From assembly GCA_037976565.1 (NCBI GenBank), contig CP137674.1, forward strand, positions 10,181,587 to 10,245,586: a DNA stretch of 64,000 bases, written 5' to 3'. A program made the position numbers and the translations under genes. Below, in pieces: positions 1-14,095 of this stretch; position 1 is the stretch's first letter, and the number at the start of each line of letters is the position of its first letter. The notes below the pieces were generated by a model that was not told the origin of the DNA, ran no database searches, and was given only the letters and a program-made list of their open reading frames with translations. Source of the DNA: Mesocentrotus franciscanus (taxonomy: Eukaryota; Echinodermata; Echinoidea; Camarodonta; Strongylocentrotidae).

Positions 1-192
1 AATTTCCCGATAGGGTAGCCCACATGCAAAGCTAATTTAATTAACATGTTAACCTTGTTAGCCTTACTGATTATAAAACTATATTTTCATTGAAAAGCAG
101 GAATATAATTATTTGTAAAGGCCACCCCCTCAAAAGTGGGTGACGGTGTATACCCCCCCCCCCCGGATTTACGCCCGTGGACAGAGACTTAC

Positions 193-319
193 CAAAACTT
201 CTCAGTGTCACTTCTCGGGGTATGCAGGGCATATGGTTGGATCAAGAGATTATCGCCATCGTCCAGTGTGTCGCAGATAACACGTGACAATGACACATCT
301 TTGATAGCATCCAACTGAC
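193..319 (-). CDS. Peroxidase exon 13, last exon inside the window
   Basis: Encodes residues 644-684. It reads SQLDAIKDVSLSRVICDTLD across the junction, matching the FTxxQLxxIKxxSLARVxCDN signature. Acceptor CTAATGACAG; donor GTAAGTCT at 192. It leaves two bases (TG), so at least one more exon must follow beyond position 1. I see no suitable exon in 1-180. Confidence 0.9.
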
Positions 320-991
320 CTGTCATTAGAAAAATAAAAAATAAAGTGATATTAAACAACGGATATAATTAACGCATATTATTTTAATGAGTGGTTGGGT
401 TAACATGTACGCGCTCGTAAACATGCGACTGGCTGGATTGCTCTCCAATGGAATGCAGATTGTGCACTGTGATCGTCATAGAATCCACTAACCCGGGTAA
501 TAACTATATACTGTATAGCACTTTGGTCGGTTAACTAAAGCGCTTATGATAGTGCCTATTGCACACAAGGGGTCATTTGCCTGACGCAGGACTGCGTCAG
601 CGACTACCGCGATGTTTTGAAGCGCCATGCAAGAGCGATATCGTACAAAAAGTGATTAAAAAAATGCACAGTGTAAGCACCTTCTTCAATTACTGGCACA
701 TGAGTTAATCGCATGAACACACTTGATTATCGCAGCTAATAGCGCAATCAAAATGACGCAACGGGCGTAATGCCCTATGCCCACGAAGTGTCACTTCAAT
801 TGCCTACTATAATAAAGATATGATGAGAATAGGTATAGGTGCGTTCTTACTTCAATGGAACGTTTTCATTGCTCAGTTTGAATTCAATTTTTTTTTGTAT
901 CGCTATTATAGCCCTTTGAGACTTCGGTGGAAAGCGCTTCATAAGCACCGTTTTCATTATTATTTATTATTATTATTATTATTTATAATTA

Positions 992-1023
<32 letters not shown>

Positions 1024-1025
1024 TA

Positions 1026-1058
<33 letters not shown>

Positions 1059-2590
1059 GTTTCCTTGCCTAACATATCATTATAATAACTCATGTAATTT
1101 TCAAAAGGATTATTTTATTACTTTGAATGTAACCGTAGCATTCAATCACCCGGATATATAGACACTTTCACGCAGCAATTCCGACGCCCAGCAATGTAAA
1201 TATAATTAGTATGATTGGCAACTGAATCGCTACATTGGAAACACACGATGTAAACCGTATCTGGACACCTACCCCCTGGACATTCATCCCCGGATAACCA
1301 CCCCCGGACAACTACCCCCTAGGATAGTTGTCCAGGGGGTAGTTGTCCTAGAGGATGGTTGTCATAGGGGGTAGTTGTCCTACGGGGTAGTTGACTGGGG
1401 GTGGATATCCGGGGGTGGATGCCCAGGGGGTAGGTGTCCTAGAACCGATGTAGACGGTTGAAAATAATCTGAATATGTTTATATCTCACGATGGGCAGCG
1501 TTGTAGGATCTCAAAATGAAAACGGTCGGACATACCAATATTCATTGAGTAGGGTTGGAAAAATGAACCCAAACCCTTAATTCTCTTGGTGGTCGATTTT
1601 AAGTTTTAATTGAAATTAAGTAAGTCTAATTCTGCATTAGTGAATGTATTTACCTATAATGAACAGTTTCGGGCAAAGTTAATATATAATACCATAATAA
1701 TAATAATCTTGTAAAGTCCACTCCAAATGTTATTAGGTTAAACCGAAAATGGAAATTCTTTTTGCCCAATTGATCGTGAGCCCGGCAGCCACTGAGAAGC
1801 GCCAGATCGACATTGCTCTATCCCATTATTGTTGAACGCCAAACAAGGTAGCAGTAACTCCCATCTTTTAACGTCTTTTGGTATGACGCGGCCAGGGTTC
1901 GAACCCACGACCTCCCGGTTGCGAGGTGGACGCTCTACTGACTGAGCCAACACACCGGTTAATGATATCCAATGCGTTGCAAATACTTTTCTCATATTTA
2001 GCTGTATAATATTAGTACTATTGTGGTAAATCCCGGTAGCTAAAATAATAATAATGATTACAATAGTTTTGCAAATAATTCCAAGTATAAACAAAAAGTA
2101 TTATTCCTATCCCTTTTGGTTTAGCAAAGAATATCAGTCTGAATGTTCCATCTAAAAAGGTATTTAGCAAAAGGAACCCTTCATTACACTCGGCAATGAA
2201 TTTGTCACTGTAAGTCGGTTATATTGCTCTGTAATCATACACAAATTTGTTGCGCAAACCGGATTGCAAATTCAATTAGTTTGTATGCAGGGTTTTGAAT
2301 AATAATCCGTCATCGAGATTGGGCAAAATTGCAGCAAGCGCATTTCCTGACGTAGGAATTTTAGTATTCGTAATGAAAAATCTATTTTTGATTAAGATTA
2401 TGAAAATCTGGTGTTGACGCCATTATTGGTCGATTATGTATGTCACGTGATGAGGGATCAAGGACTGTTATTTTAAAAGGCTAAAGGAAATTTCCAAAGA
2501 GCTAAAGAAAATCTAGAGAGAGAGAGCAAAAAGGAGAGAGAGAGGGAAGAGAGAGATGGGAAAAGAGAGAAGGGGAATAGAGAGAGAGAG

Positions 2591-2621
<31 letters not shown>

Positions 2622-5600
2622 ACAGTGAAAGATAGAAAGAGAGAGAAAGAAAATGGGAGGGAGGGAGAGAGAGAGAGAGAGAGAAATGAGAAGAAGGGAG
2701 GGAAAAAAGAGAGAGAAAGAATGAAAGATAGAGAGATAGAAAGAAAGAAAATGGGATAGGGGATAGACAGAAAAAGAAAGAGAGAGAGAGAGAGAAGAAA
2801 AAACCCTCCTCTTCCTCTTTACAACGAACACGACAACATCAGTGGCAGTCAGTATACCTCTTAACGTAAAATTGTATTTGCCATGGTTTCATAGGGTTGA
2901 ATCACTGTGTTTGCTTCAGTATCAAAGTTTTGCGGCAGACTGTGTGCTTACGGTATGCGTATATTATTCATTTCAACTAATCATTATTCCCACGGGCACC
3001 AACGGTTATATGGACCTCAATGATTATCACAATTAGAGCGGCCTCGATTACTACATGTAACTAAACGTTATTTTTGTATCTGGTAATTGCTGCGGTAATC
3101 AAAGCATTGTGATTTATTTATTTGGAGTGTTGTTATCGATACTGGTCTGTATTGTTTTTGTAGGAAAACAATTTTTTGTATATATATATATATATATATA
3201 TATTAAATGAGATTATTTTACATGTGTGCTTTTTTTTTAATGACAGAAACTGAAAGCATTATTTCTGACAATTATTTCATGGGAAAGGTATTTTTCTTTA
3301 CATTCAGGGCAGTTTGGCGCAGCTAAGCTTTGGCAAAGGGCACTTTAGTAATTTTTTTAAAAGAGATTAATGGAATACACCACCATTCCGATGGAAAATT
3401 TGGTCAGTTTTTATCCCTTTTGTAATTATGTATAGCTATAGCTCTTCCTTTTGACAAAATTTGGCCCATGGGCCTTAAGGGTAAAAATTGACATCAATTT
3501 TTAGGGGGCTTTTGTCGGACAAACCACGGACAAACCATCCCAACAGAATTTTAATCAGTTTTTTGTGTTTCGTAATTTCCAGTCCTACTACTGGACAAAT
3601 TGCATTGCATGGGGTAGATAGGGTGAAATCGGGCATGTATGAGGTATGTTTGGGGGGGGGAGGGGGCTCAGGGGGCTAAACCCGACAGCTAAGGTAAGGC
3701 TGAAAACCTTTTTTGTCAATGCGCTGGATGGTCTAATTAACGTTGAGTGGTAAAATCTTATCTGGGGGTGTTTCACAAAGACTAAGATCGACTTTAAGTT
3801 GGACTTAAGTATAACAGGCCGTTCGTGCCATTGTTTGCTCTCACCATTATGACTTTAGATAATATTTTTTCCTGCAATAATGAATTATCAAAAAATGTAA
3901 GTTTTGTAGATTTTTTACCATGATTTGTACGTCCCTTGAGAGACCAATGCCAGTAAATAATGATAGCAAACAATGGCATGAACGGCCTTAAAGTCGATCT
4001 TAGTCTTTGTGAAACACCCCCTGCTCATATGACATTGGTAAGGTGGGGCGAATTTTACGGAAGAGGCTCAGACTAAAAGGTAGCGCTCGTATTTATTATT
4101 ATTTCCGTTTTACTTGATGGTTCAAAGGATTCAAATTGCCAGGGGCGTCGCCAGAGGGCAGTGTGTAACAACCTAACAGTGTATTTTTTTTTTTCGTTTT
4201 GAGTATTTACAAGCTAATGCCAAATCAAAAACACTGATGACCTTTTTATATATATTATTTCATTTTATTAACATTTATTCATATTTTCATGTTTTAATGC
4301 TTGCTTGGGAAATTTTTTTTTTTGATCAGACAACCCCCCAATTCAAAACGAAGTCCTCGCAGGATAAAGATTCGTAATTACCAAAACATAAAGGGGAAAA
4401 GTCGGGGAATTCAAATCGAGTTCAAGAAGTCAATTCCTCAAAATGATTTTGAATCTTCAATGTCAAGGCCTAATACTTATCTTTGCTTTAAAATTCTCAG
4501 CATTAGTGCAAGAAAACGGTATTGAAATTGGCCATGAGTTGTTTTCGTGAAAGTCTTCGCGATCGTGTTGTACGGTGCTCCGACATCATTTTGCTCAAGC
4601 GACAGCTGGTGCCCTGGATATTATTTCATCAGGGTTGCAATTGCGTCTAAGGTTAGGATTAGGTTGTTTTTTTCTTCTTCAAATTATTTGTTCAAGATGC
4701 AAGGTTCGAGGTTAGTTTGTCAAAAAACAACAAATATAATTATTGATGCGCAATTTTAATGAGTTTTATAACGTAGCAAAAAGGAATTCCTCAGGGTTCT
4801 ACTCTAGGACCATTGATTTTTGTTAGGATGTATATAAATGACGTTTGCGAAGTGAGTTTTATACCAATAACTAAACTCTCATTTATATATATGTTGATGA
4901 TAATGTTAGTCTTTGTTTAGCAAAAACTCAGGAGGAATTACAACATTCATTACAATCTCAGCTTAATAGCATAATTGACTAGATGGGTAGATTAAATGAA
5001 ATGTTGACAATGTTGACAAAACAAGAGTAATGATATTGGCCAAGTTAAAAAGGTAAAAGTGGTAAAACTCTATATTTTATGTATCGATTTCACATTAGAA
5101 ACTGTAGACAGTATTAAATATTTCGGAGTTCTTCTCGATCCTTGTATACAATTTGCAAAACATATCAATACTCCACTAAGCAAACTTTATCAGGTCACAA
5201 CATGTATTCGTGCTTTAATAATCCAGAAGACCTCGATTGATTTGTACTATGCCATGTTGGTCCCTCATCATCATTATAGTTATCTAGTCCAGCAGGCTCG
5301 ACTAGCTTAGAATGCAGCTTTATGCTAGTCAAGCAGTCTCGACTAACTTGCCCGACTAGTTTAAGGTTAGTCCAGCCTTCGCCTGACTAGTTTGGATTTG
5401 TAGTGTTGCATTATCTGGGGTAATGCTACAAAATCGAACATTACGAGATGACAACGCATCCAGAACAAATACGCTAGAATGATTTTGAATGATCCTGCGT
5501 TCTAAATTACCTCTCTAATTTATTGAAAAATGTTTACTATGTATTTGTTATCTTTTGTGTATGCTTCGTACATGTTTATTGTATGATATCATTGTACATG

Positions 5601-8600
5601 ACCTTCTATTTAATTACTTTTGTAAACATGTTATTCATTGTATTTGTTATTGTTCAAATTTTTGTAATTTGAGTTTGAATTTGTATCTTTTTGAACGCAG
5701 AAATAAAACCAATCAAACAAACAAATGTTGATAGAAACACACCAACCACTTGTTCGTTACGTACTCTTAATAAGCAATCCGTACAACAACAGATCAGGTT
5801 TAACTATTGTACTATGATGTTTAAAAAAATAAATAATCTTGCCCCTAATTATTAAAAAATATATATATATCTCTAACTGACCAATATATTATTCTGAAAA
5901 ATATGCTGCAAACAGCCCTCTTTTTGTTCAAACGCCACGTACATAATTATATGAAATATATGGGGTTAATGTTTATTATTAAGGTTCAATGATTTTAACA
6001 GTCCTCTTGTCCATGTCCAAACTTGGGTAACATTCAAGTCTTTCAAGAAACAATGCAAATGTTTGAGCTTTAACTTTTAGCTTATAACCTCCAAATTTTC
6101 TTGACGACACCTTTTATATATTTTCGCTATTACTATAACGAAGGGTTTGTGCAGGGGGTACGACATGAAATGCCGAAATACTCATGTGGAAGGGAATGGA
6201 AACTGATCACGAACTCCACGAACTACTGCCAAATTGTAGTATTTTATCTGTATTATTAAAAGTATATTTTAGTTGAATTGTGTATCGTGATAAAAAATAA
6301 TCCAATACTTGTTTCCATTATCAATCTTTATTAATTGCTCTTTTTTACCTCATTATGTATTTTCATATTTTGATGTTTATCCATTAGTTTGTTGTTTTAC
6401 ATTTAATTTTAATTGTATTATGTAATACAAGGCTCTCTTGCATAGCAGTTTTTGTGTAATCTAGAGACCACTCCGTAGGCCTATAAAGAACACATAATTA
6501 TTGAGTATATAAATGAAAGAATAAATAACTAACTAAATAAATAAAATACAATGCACAATCATAAATTATGTTTCTCTTACTGTCTGTGAAACCCTCCGGC
6601 GCGTTTCGTTCGTACCAGAAACGATCCCCATGACGAAGTCGCTTGAACTGGTCGCCGAGCAGACAACCGAGGGTGTGGCCAACTCGACCTCCAGGCATGT
6701 GCTTCTCGATCATGAACCCGATGAACGCGTCGATTTCGCGCACTCCATCTTCGCTGAAAAATGATAAGGGAAAACAATGAGAGATTGATATTTCTGTTGG
6801 GCAAACCCCAGTCATTAATTGGATGCTATTCGTCTTTTTTAAAATTGGTATTATTATCATCATCATTGTTGTATGCTTTTATTGTGTACATATGTCATCG
6901 TTTGATGTTTTATTCCGGAGAAAATTAAATAAGAAACTAAGATTAAAATAAACAAGGTTTTTAAGGCAGTTTTGATAGCCTTGTCCATCACATGTGAGAG
7001 GTCCGCTGACCGCTCTTGTTGCTATGGTATAGCGCGAATGAGCTAGACTGCTCCTGTTGCTGGGGGTTGCAAAGGTCAGCGGGTCAAATGTTTCGCGTGC
7101 CGTACACATAATTTCCCGCGTAACACACACACCGACCAAAACGCACTTCCGGTTGAAGATCGCTTCCTTGCACGGTCTGTGTGTACACACTGCAAGCTAG
7201 ATTGGTCCGGGTGCGATCTAGGAAGCGAACCGGTCCAGAAGATCGCTTCCTGGACCGCTTGTCTGTACACACTCGCAGTTAGACCGATCTAGCCTATATC
7301 GATCTAGCCTGGATCGGTCTAGGAATGAGTGAGAACGGGGTCTTGGTGTTTTGCCCACATTAGTCCCTCTCGACCCAGGTGTATCAAAATGGGTATCTGG
7401 CAATGCTGGGGTAATAATAATCGCAGGGGCCGGAGGAAGATCAGTATTAATACTGATGAGGCTATCCTGGGTAGATAAGACCCAATTATTGTTTGTTTAA
7501 TATTGATTATTACCTAGAAAAATGTGGGAACACCACTACGATGTATTACATCATCTTATAAAAAGTTGATATTAATCGCAAATTATTTGCAATCGATATC
7601 AATCACAAATATGTAAATAAGAAATAGGGGAATGCAAACTTGCGATTGATTAGAGGACTTGAGATTGATTCGAATCAATCGAAACTTTTTATAAGACGGG
7701 GCCCTGGAAATGATTTCTTGGGAAGATACAAAAGGGTACTGAAATTGCCCTTGAGTTGCTTTCTCTAAACTTATCGTGTTAAACAAGACTCCATGCTACC
7801 ATTAGGGTATGGGACATAATGCTCCAGCGACATTATGCTCCTGGCTTGGATTCAAAGACAATGGCTTATCAGTGGTGGCGGGGGTGGCATTGTTATAGCC
7901 CAGATGGCCAGCTCCAATCGTATGTTAAACCACACAAAATGACAAAATTTTCAATTTATCAGAAATGTATAACTGAGAAGGGTCTTTTCTTTTCAGAGGG
8001 CCTACGGTAATGTGATTTCCATGATATATTTTGAGTATTACCCCCGAAGGGAGAAGGCATTTAGGAGCAAAACATGAATTAATTATATTTTTAACACGAA
8101 AAACGGGAGAGTTATCCACGACTACGTCACAAACCGACCAAATTGTCAATTTGAGAATCGCATAGACTGAGGGATCTCGTAATTCAAACAATCATTACTT
8201 TCTTATTATTGGTCCGAAGTTTATTTCAAACTTTCTTCATTCTGTCTATCTTATTTTCTGCTTTCATACAAATAAACTTATTACAAGGGTTGGATTGCCC
8301 TTTAGCCTGGTATCAAACATCACACCTAACCCAAACCCTAAACCTAACTTAAAACCTTAATTATTGCAACCCTAACACTATATTTTTGACGCATTCTGGA
8401 GCTATTGTTCCCGAATGACGTATAGGCCACTGTAACTTTGTTTTAAATTTCATTTTTAGGGGTGGGGGTCCAATAAAGCCTGGTCCAGTCCTATGCTGGA
8501 TACACCACAGTGAAAGATAGCCACGAAGGGTCGTATTTGCATTATCGAAGGAAGCCCCCCCCCCCCGGATAACGCAACAGAGAGAGAGAGACTGCCCCGA

Positions 8601-11600
8601 AGAAGACAGGGGTTTATCTCCATTATTAAAGGAAACACCCGCCTGACTATCAAACCAAAGGTTGCGGGCTCGAATCCCAGCCCGGCACTATTGTCCTTTG
8701 GCAGGAAATTTATCCACATTTGCCACTCTTCATCCAGGTGTAAATGGGAACCTGACAATTGCTTGGGTGACAATTATTATTGCAGGACCTTCGGGAAGAA
8801 CAGCATTGAAGCTGATGAGGGTTCCATTGGTACACAACAATTTTCAATGTTTGTTGTTGTTTGTCTGTTTCTTTGATTGTTTGTTGTTTGTTTGTTTTGA
8901 TGTTTGATTGTGGGGGAGAGGGGTTTAACTTACCCGTAGAGCTCCTGGAGTTCGTCGAGGATTCCATCGTCCTGGAACACTCCTTTGAGGTCGTCCCAAG
9001 ATTCTATCCTTGCTCGTTCGGGTGCGCACATCTCACGGTACAACACATAAGGAGGGATGCCGTGCTCGCGTCCGCGCTGAATATTGATGGCAAGGAGATC
9101 CAAACCGAATCTAAAAATAAACGAGGTATACAGAGTTTTATTAGGTGGTCTGTCAACGACAGACTACCTATTGTTTTCGTCAGAATTTTCTTTCTGTAAG
9201 AATTTTTATTTATTTCTCCCCATTTTTTGTTCCGAGGATAACTCAAGATCGGTACGGTCAATTTCTTTCAATTTTGACACAGTCATAGGTCATTGTCATG
9301 AGACGTGACAGGAACATTTTCAAGGTCATCAAGTCTTCATGACGTCATCCAGGCGCCATTTTGTGATATTTTCTGAAAATCACAAATGATCATAACTTCA
9401 TAACGAAAGTCATTTCTCATTCATATTTACCATGATCAAGGTCAATATCCGTCCGGTCAATTTCAGGTCAATAAACGCGCGCGCGTACGTCCGTGCGTCA
9501 GTGCGCGCGCAAATTTAAAAATGCTCAAAATCGTCTCAAATTCATTTTGCATACGTTTCAGGTCATTTTAAGCATTTCGCAAAAAAACGCGAAAACGCGA
9601 ATTTTCGCGCGTTTTCGTTCGTGACGGCCGAACGAAAAATAATTCCTCCTAGTGCATTTTTGACAGGATATTCCTCATTTTTTCCGAACAATTTGATACC
9701 ATGTTTATCTTTTTATGACCATTAATAACGGAATGAGCGTCCGTTCAAGATACATGTCCGTGCGCGCGAGTTCTTGTAATACATAGCATATGTGGGCAAA
9801 AACATGCCTATACAAAATCCATTATAGCTCTTTGGGATGCACGGGGACCCTCAATTTGTGTTCATATATGGATAGATTATGAGTCGGAGATATGATTTCA
9901 TGTCTCATTTGACCCTCAATTAACTCATGACGTCATCATAATGGCCTCCAAACTCAAAATTTCAATTTGCATATTATGACGTCAGCATATGTATGGAAAA
10001 TTGATTGTATCTCTGTAAATATTGATCATTTTCTTCCAAACTTGGATATGTTGTAGCTGAGACAATTCTCTACAAGATAAGAGCCCATTATTTTTCATTT
10101 TGATGACGTCATCATGGTGAAAATTTCATTTGAAGGCGACATGTCAGAGTTTTCTTAATTTGCGTGTTATGTCTATGGGTGGTGAATTTCGTTCACATCA
10201 TGAATCTACATGACATTAATCTTTGAGCACTATCTAGCTTATTTGTGCTCCTTTTTCTCCCAAATTTTGGTATGTTATAGCTGAGACTATAAGCTATAAA
10301 AACCGTGACTGTTGTTCTTTGATCAGATGTCGAGATCAAGTCGAAATTTTCAATTGAAAGTTGAAATTGCAAATTCTGTAGAACTTTGCAGGATTTTCCT
10401 TATTAGGTGGTCTGTCAACGACAGACTACCTATTGTTTTCGTCAGAATTTTCTTTCTGTAAGAATTTTTAGGTGGTCTGTCGTAATCGACAGATCACCTA
10501 TTAATTTCGTCAGAATTTTCTTTTTTATTTTTTATTTATTTATTATTCTTTATTAGGTGGTCTGTCGGCATCGACAGATCACCTATTGTTTTTGTCAGAA
10601 TTTTCTTTCTTTATTATTAGGTGGTCTGTCGGTATCGACAGATCACCTATTAATTTCGTCAGAATTTTCTTTCTTCTTTATTTATTAGGTGGTCTGTCGG
10701 TATCGACAGATCACCTATTGTTTTTGTCAGAATTTTCTTTCTTTATTTATTTTTATTTATTTCTCCCCCCTTTTTTGTTCAGAGGATAACTCAAGATCAG
10801 TTTAGTCAATTTCTTTCAATTTTGGCACAGTCATAGGTCATTGTCATGAGACGTGACAGGAACATTTTCAAGGTCATCAAGTCTTCATGACGTCATCCAG
10901 GCGCCATTTTGTGTTTTTTTGGACTTCAACTCATGATCATATCTTCATAACGGAAAGTCATTTCTCATTCATATTTATCATGATCAAGGTCAATATCCGT
11001 CCGGTCAATTTCAGGTCAAAAAACGCGCGCGCATGCGTACGTCCGCGCGTGAGCGCGCGCAAAATTTAAAATGTTCAAAATCACTTTTATTCAAATGAGA
11101 TACGTTTCAGGCCATTTTAAGCATTTTCAAAATTTGCGCGCGCGCATTATACGCGCGCGTTTTCGCGCGTATTGGCATTTTGCAACATCGAATCGCCAAA
11201 TTTTTCTGTCATCATATTTGGCACATTTTTCCAAGCATTTTGATACCTTGTTTAACTTTTTCTGACCAGTAATAACGCAATGAGCGTCCGTCAAAGTATA
11301 ACAGCACCCGCGGACCGCGCTATCTCTATCCACAATACATAGGCAAAAACATGCCTATACAAAACTCATTGTAACTCTTCAGAATGGATGGATACCCCAA
11401 TTTTTTTCATATTTGGATAGATTATGAGTCGGAGATATGATTTCATGTCTCATTTGACCCTCAATTAACTCATGACGTCATCATAATGGCCTCCGAACTC
11501 AAAATTTCAATTTGCATATTATGACGTCAGCATATTTTTGGAAAATTGATTGTATCTCTGTAAATATTGATCGATTTTCTTCCAAATTTTGATATGTTCT

Positions 11601-13066
11601 AGCTGAGACAATTCTCTACAAATGCAGTCATCACGAATTTTCATTTTGACAAAGGCATCATGGCGTATTTTTGCGATTAAAGGAGGCATGTCAATTTTTC
11701 ACATTTTGCGTGTATTCTCTATGGGACATGACTTTTTCTCAAAACTGGATTCTACATTCCCGTCTTTCGCGAGCAATATCTCCGTCGTTTTAGCTTTGTT
11801 TTCGCTGAGCTTCGAGTATGTTGTAGCTGAGACAATAAGCTATCACAAGTGTGCCCTTTATTTTTCGATCAGATGCCGGGATCATGCTCATATTTCACTT
11901 GCAAAGTGGGATTTGAGAATTCCATTTTCCGTTCACGTGTAATGTCTATGTGGATTATTTTGGTATAGTGGTCATAGCACTTGCCTCCCATTCCGGCGAC
12001 CCAAGTTCGATTCCTGGTGGGTCATTTTTTTTTTTTTTTTTTTGCCGTCGTTTTTAATTTGATTTTATGATCTTCTTCGACTATTATAATAAAATGCCTC
12101 ATTTTGCATGTTATATCTATGGGAGAAGAATGTCAATCGTTTGAGTACAACCCTATGGGAAATCTGATTCCTTGTCGTGTATCAAACCAATAGGGTTAAT
12201 CTCCCAAATCTGTTGGAATATATCAAATCATCCCATTTTTATGATGTTAGTCTCCTTCCCAGACGTTTATACTTTCCAGTTATTCAGCCCAGGTATATGC
12301 AATGTTTACGTCTCTCCCATGGACATAGAATTGTTTACATGTCTATAACTTCTCTTTTCTCTATAATATAGTAAATATTCAATTCTATTTATGCTGGAAA
12401 TATTAAATGCATCGTTGTCCATTGCATCTCTTTCTCTTGCTCTCTCTCTCTCTCTCTTGCTCTGTTTCCCTTCCCCTCTCTTGTTCTGCCCCCTATCCTT
12501 CTCTTGCTCTGTCTTTGCATCTCTCTCTCTCTACTCTTTCACTCTCTCCTTAGCTACCTCGACCTCTTGCCTTGCCTCCCTCTTATTCTCTTGCTCTGTC
12601 TCCCTCTGCCTCTGCTCTTCTCTTTTTCTTCTCTCTCACCCTCTACCTCTCCCGCCTGCTCTGGTTCTCGTTCTCCTTCTATTATGTCTTGTAATGTTCC
12701 TTAATTTTCTATAGCTCTGCCCTTGCCCTTTGGCCTTGGAACTCAAAATACGAATTTGCATATTATGACGTCAGCATATTTATGGAAAATTGATTGTATC
12801 TGTAAATATGGATCGATTTTCTTCCAAATTTTGCTATGTTGTAGCTAAGACAATTTTCTACAAGATCAGTTATTCAGATTACATAACAGACCACCTAATT
12901 CGTCCTCATGACGAATTACATTTCTAGTTTTCTTTTGAGGCAGTAAAACGTAACGAATGAATATTTTTGCTGGTATATCTTGTATAAGATATATCTTTTT
13001 TTGCATTATGCCAAAGAAAAGCAAATAGTTCAGTTTAGAAAGGAAAGTATTGATAATTATGTAGGC

Positions 13067-13097
<31 letters not shown>

Positions 13098-13283
13098 AGT
13101 TACTACTTATTTACAATGCTACTTCTATAAACTACTACGTGTACTACTATGGCTACTACCATTGCTACTATTATGGCTACTACTATTTCTTCTACTAATA
13201 CTACTACTATTAATTATACGGATATTACCGATGATGATGCTGCTACTACTATTGTTAGGACAACAACTACAACTAATACGACG

Positions 13284-13321
<38 letters not shown>

Positions 13322-13570
13322 CACTACTACTATTACTACTACTACTACTACTACTACTACTATTACCACTACTACTACTTCTGATGCTGCTATACTACTA
13401 CTATTACTCCTACTATTACAACTACTACATAATACTTCTACCATTACTACTACTACTATTAATACTACTACCTGTACTACTGCTACTACTACTACTACTA
13501 CAGTACTATTATTATTATTATGACGACTACTACTGCTACTACTACTACTACTACTACTATTACTACTACA

Positions 13571-13606
<36 letters not shown>

Positions 13607-13680
13607 GCTACAGTACTATTATTATTATTATGACGACTACTACTGCTACTACTACTACTACTACTACTATTACTACTACA

Positions 13681-13712
<32 letters not shown>

Positions 13713-14048
13713 ATAGGCGCCGGAAGTGGGGGCGGTCGCCCCCCAAAAAAAAAAACACGAAAAGTGGGGGCAAAACGCATTTTCGCCCCCAAGCCCCGAA
13801 AAAAATTCAGCAGTAAAGGAGTAAATATGGTTTGTATTTTTTAACCAAAGCAAAGCCCCAGGACCCCACGCCAATTTACGCTCCACTTTGAAAAACGTTC
13901 CGCGGGGCCTGCATGTAACATGTAAGAGTGGTGGGGATGCAGATTTTCCTTCTGCCCTCAAAACGTTTTTGCTCATTACGCCACTACCCCCTGACAGGTG
14001 AGCCCCCTGGAATGTCCCCCAATCCCAAGCTGCTTCCGGCGCGCCTAG

Positions 14049-14095
<47 letters not shown>

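Larger units (their letters stand above)
9138..12927. mobile_element. Composite Helentron-like element with stacked palindromic heads
   Basis: Six head units TTAGGTGGTCTGTC...GACAGAYYACCT start near 9140, 10403, 10469, 10553, 10617 and 10685. A single tail at 12888-12925 has ACAGACCACCTAA (inverse of the head) followed by a hairpin ATTCGTCCTCATGACGAAT. Interior blocks at 9220-10070 are repeated at 10775-11620, and part again near 12740. No protein is encoded. Inverted termini inset from a 3' hairpin resemble Helitron2/Helentron non-autonomous elements; this class call is inferred. Confidence 0.6.

Noticed and set aside
1..180. Last exon of the peroxidase inside the window
   Set aside because: No acceptor plus open frame of the right phase was found; the gene must end beyond the left edge.
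8325..8380. Telomere-like CCTAAA repeats
   Set aside because: Only a few degenerate units in an intron; no extended array.
11945..12026. Possible functional tRNA-Gly
   Set aside because: A and B boxes are present, but the acceptor arms do not pair and the sequence lies inside a transposon.
13149..13773. Long Thr, Leu, Val or Ser ORFs on both strands
   Set aside because: They are translations of the TAC trinucleotide array; every frame is open because the repeat has no stops.
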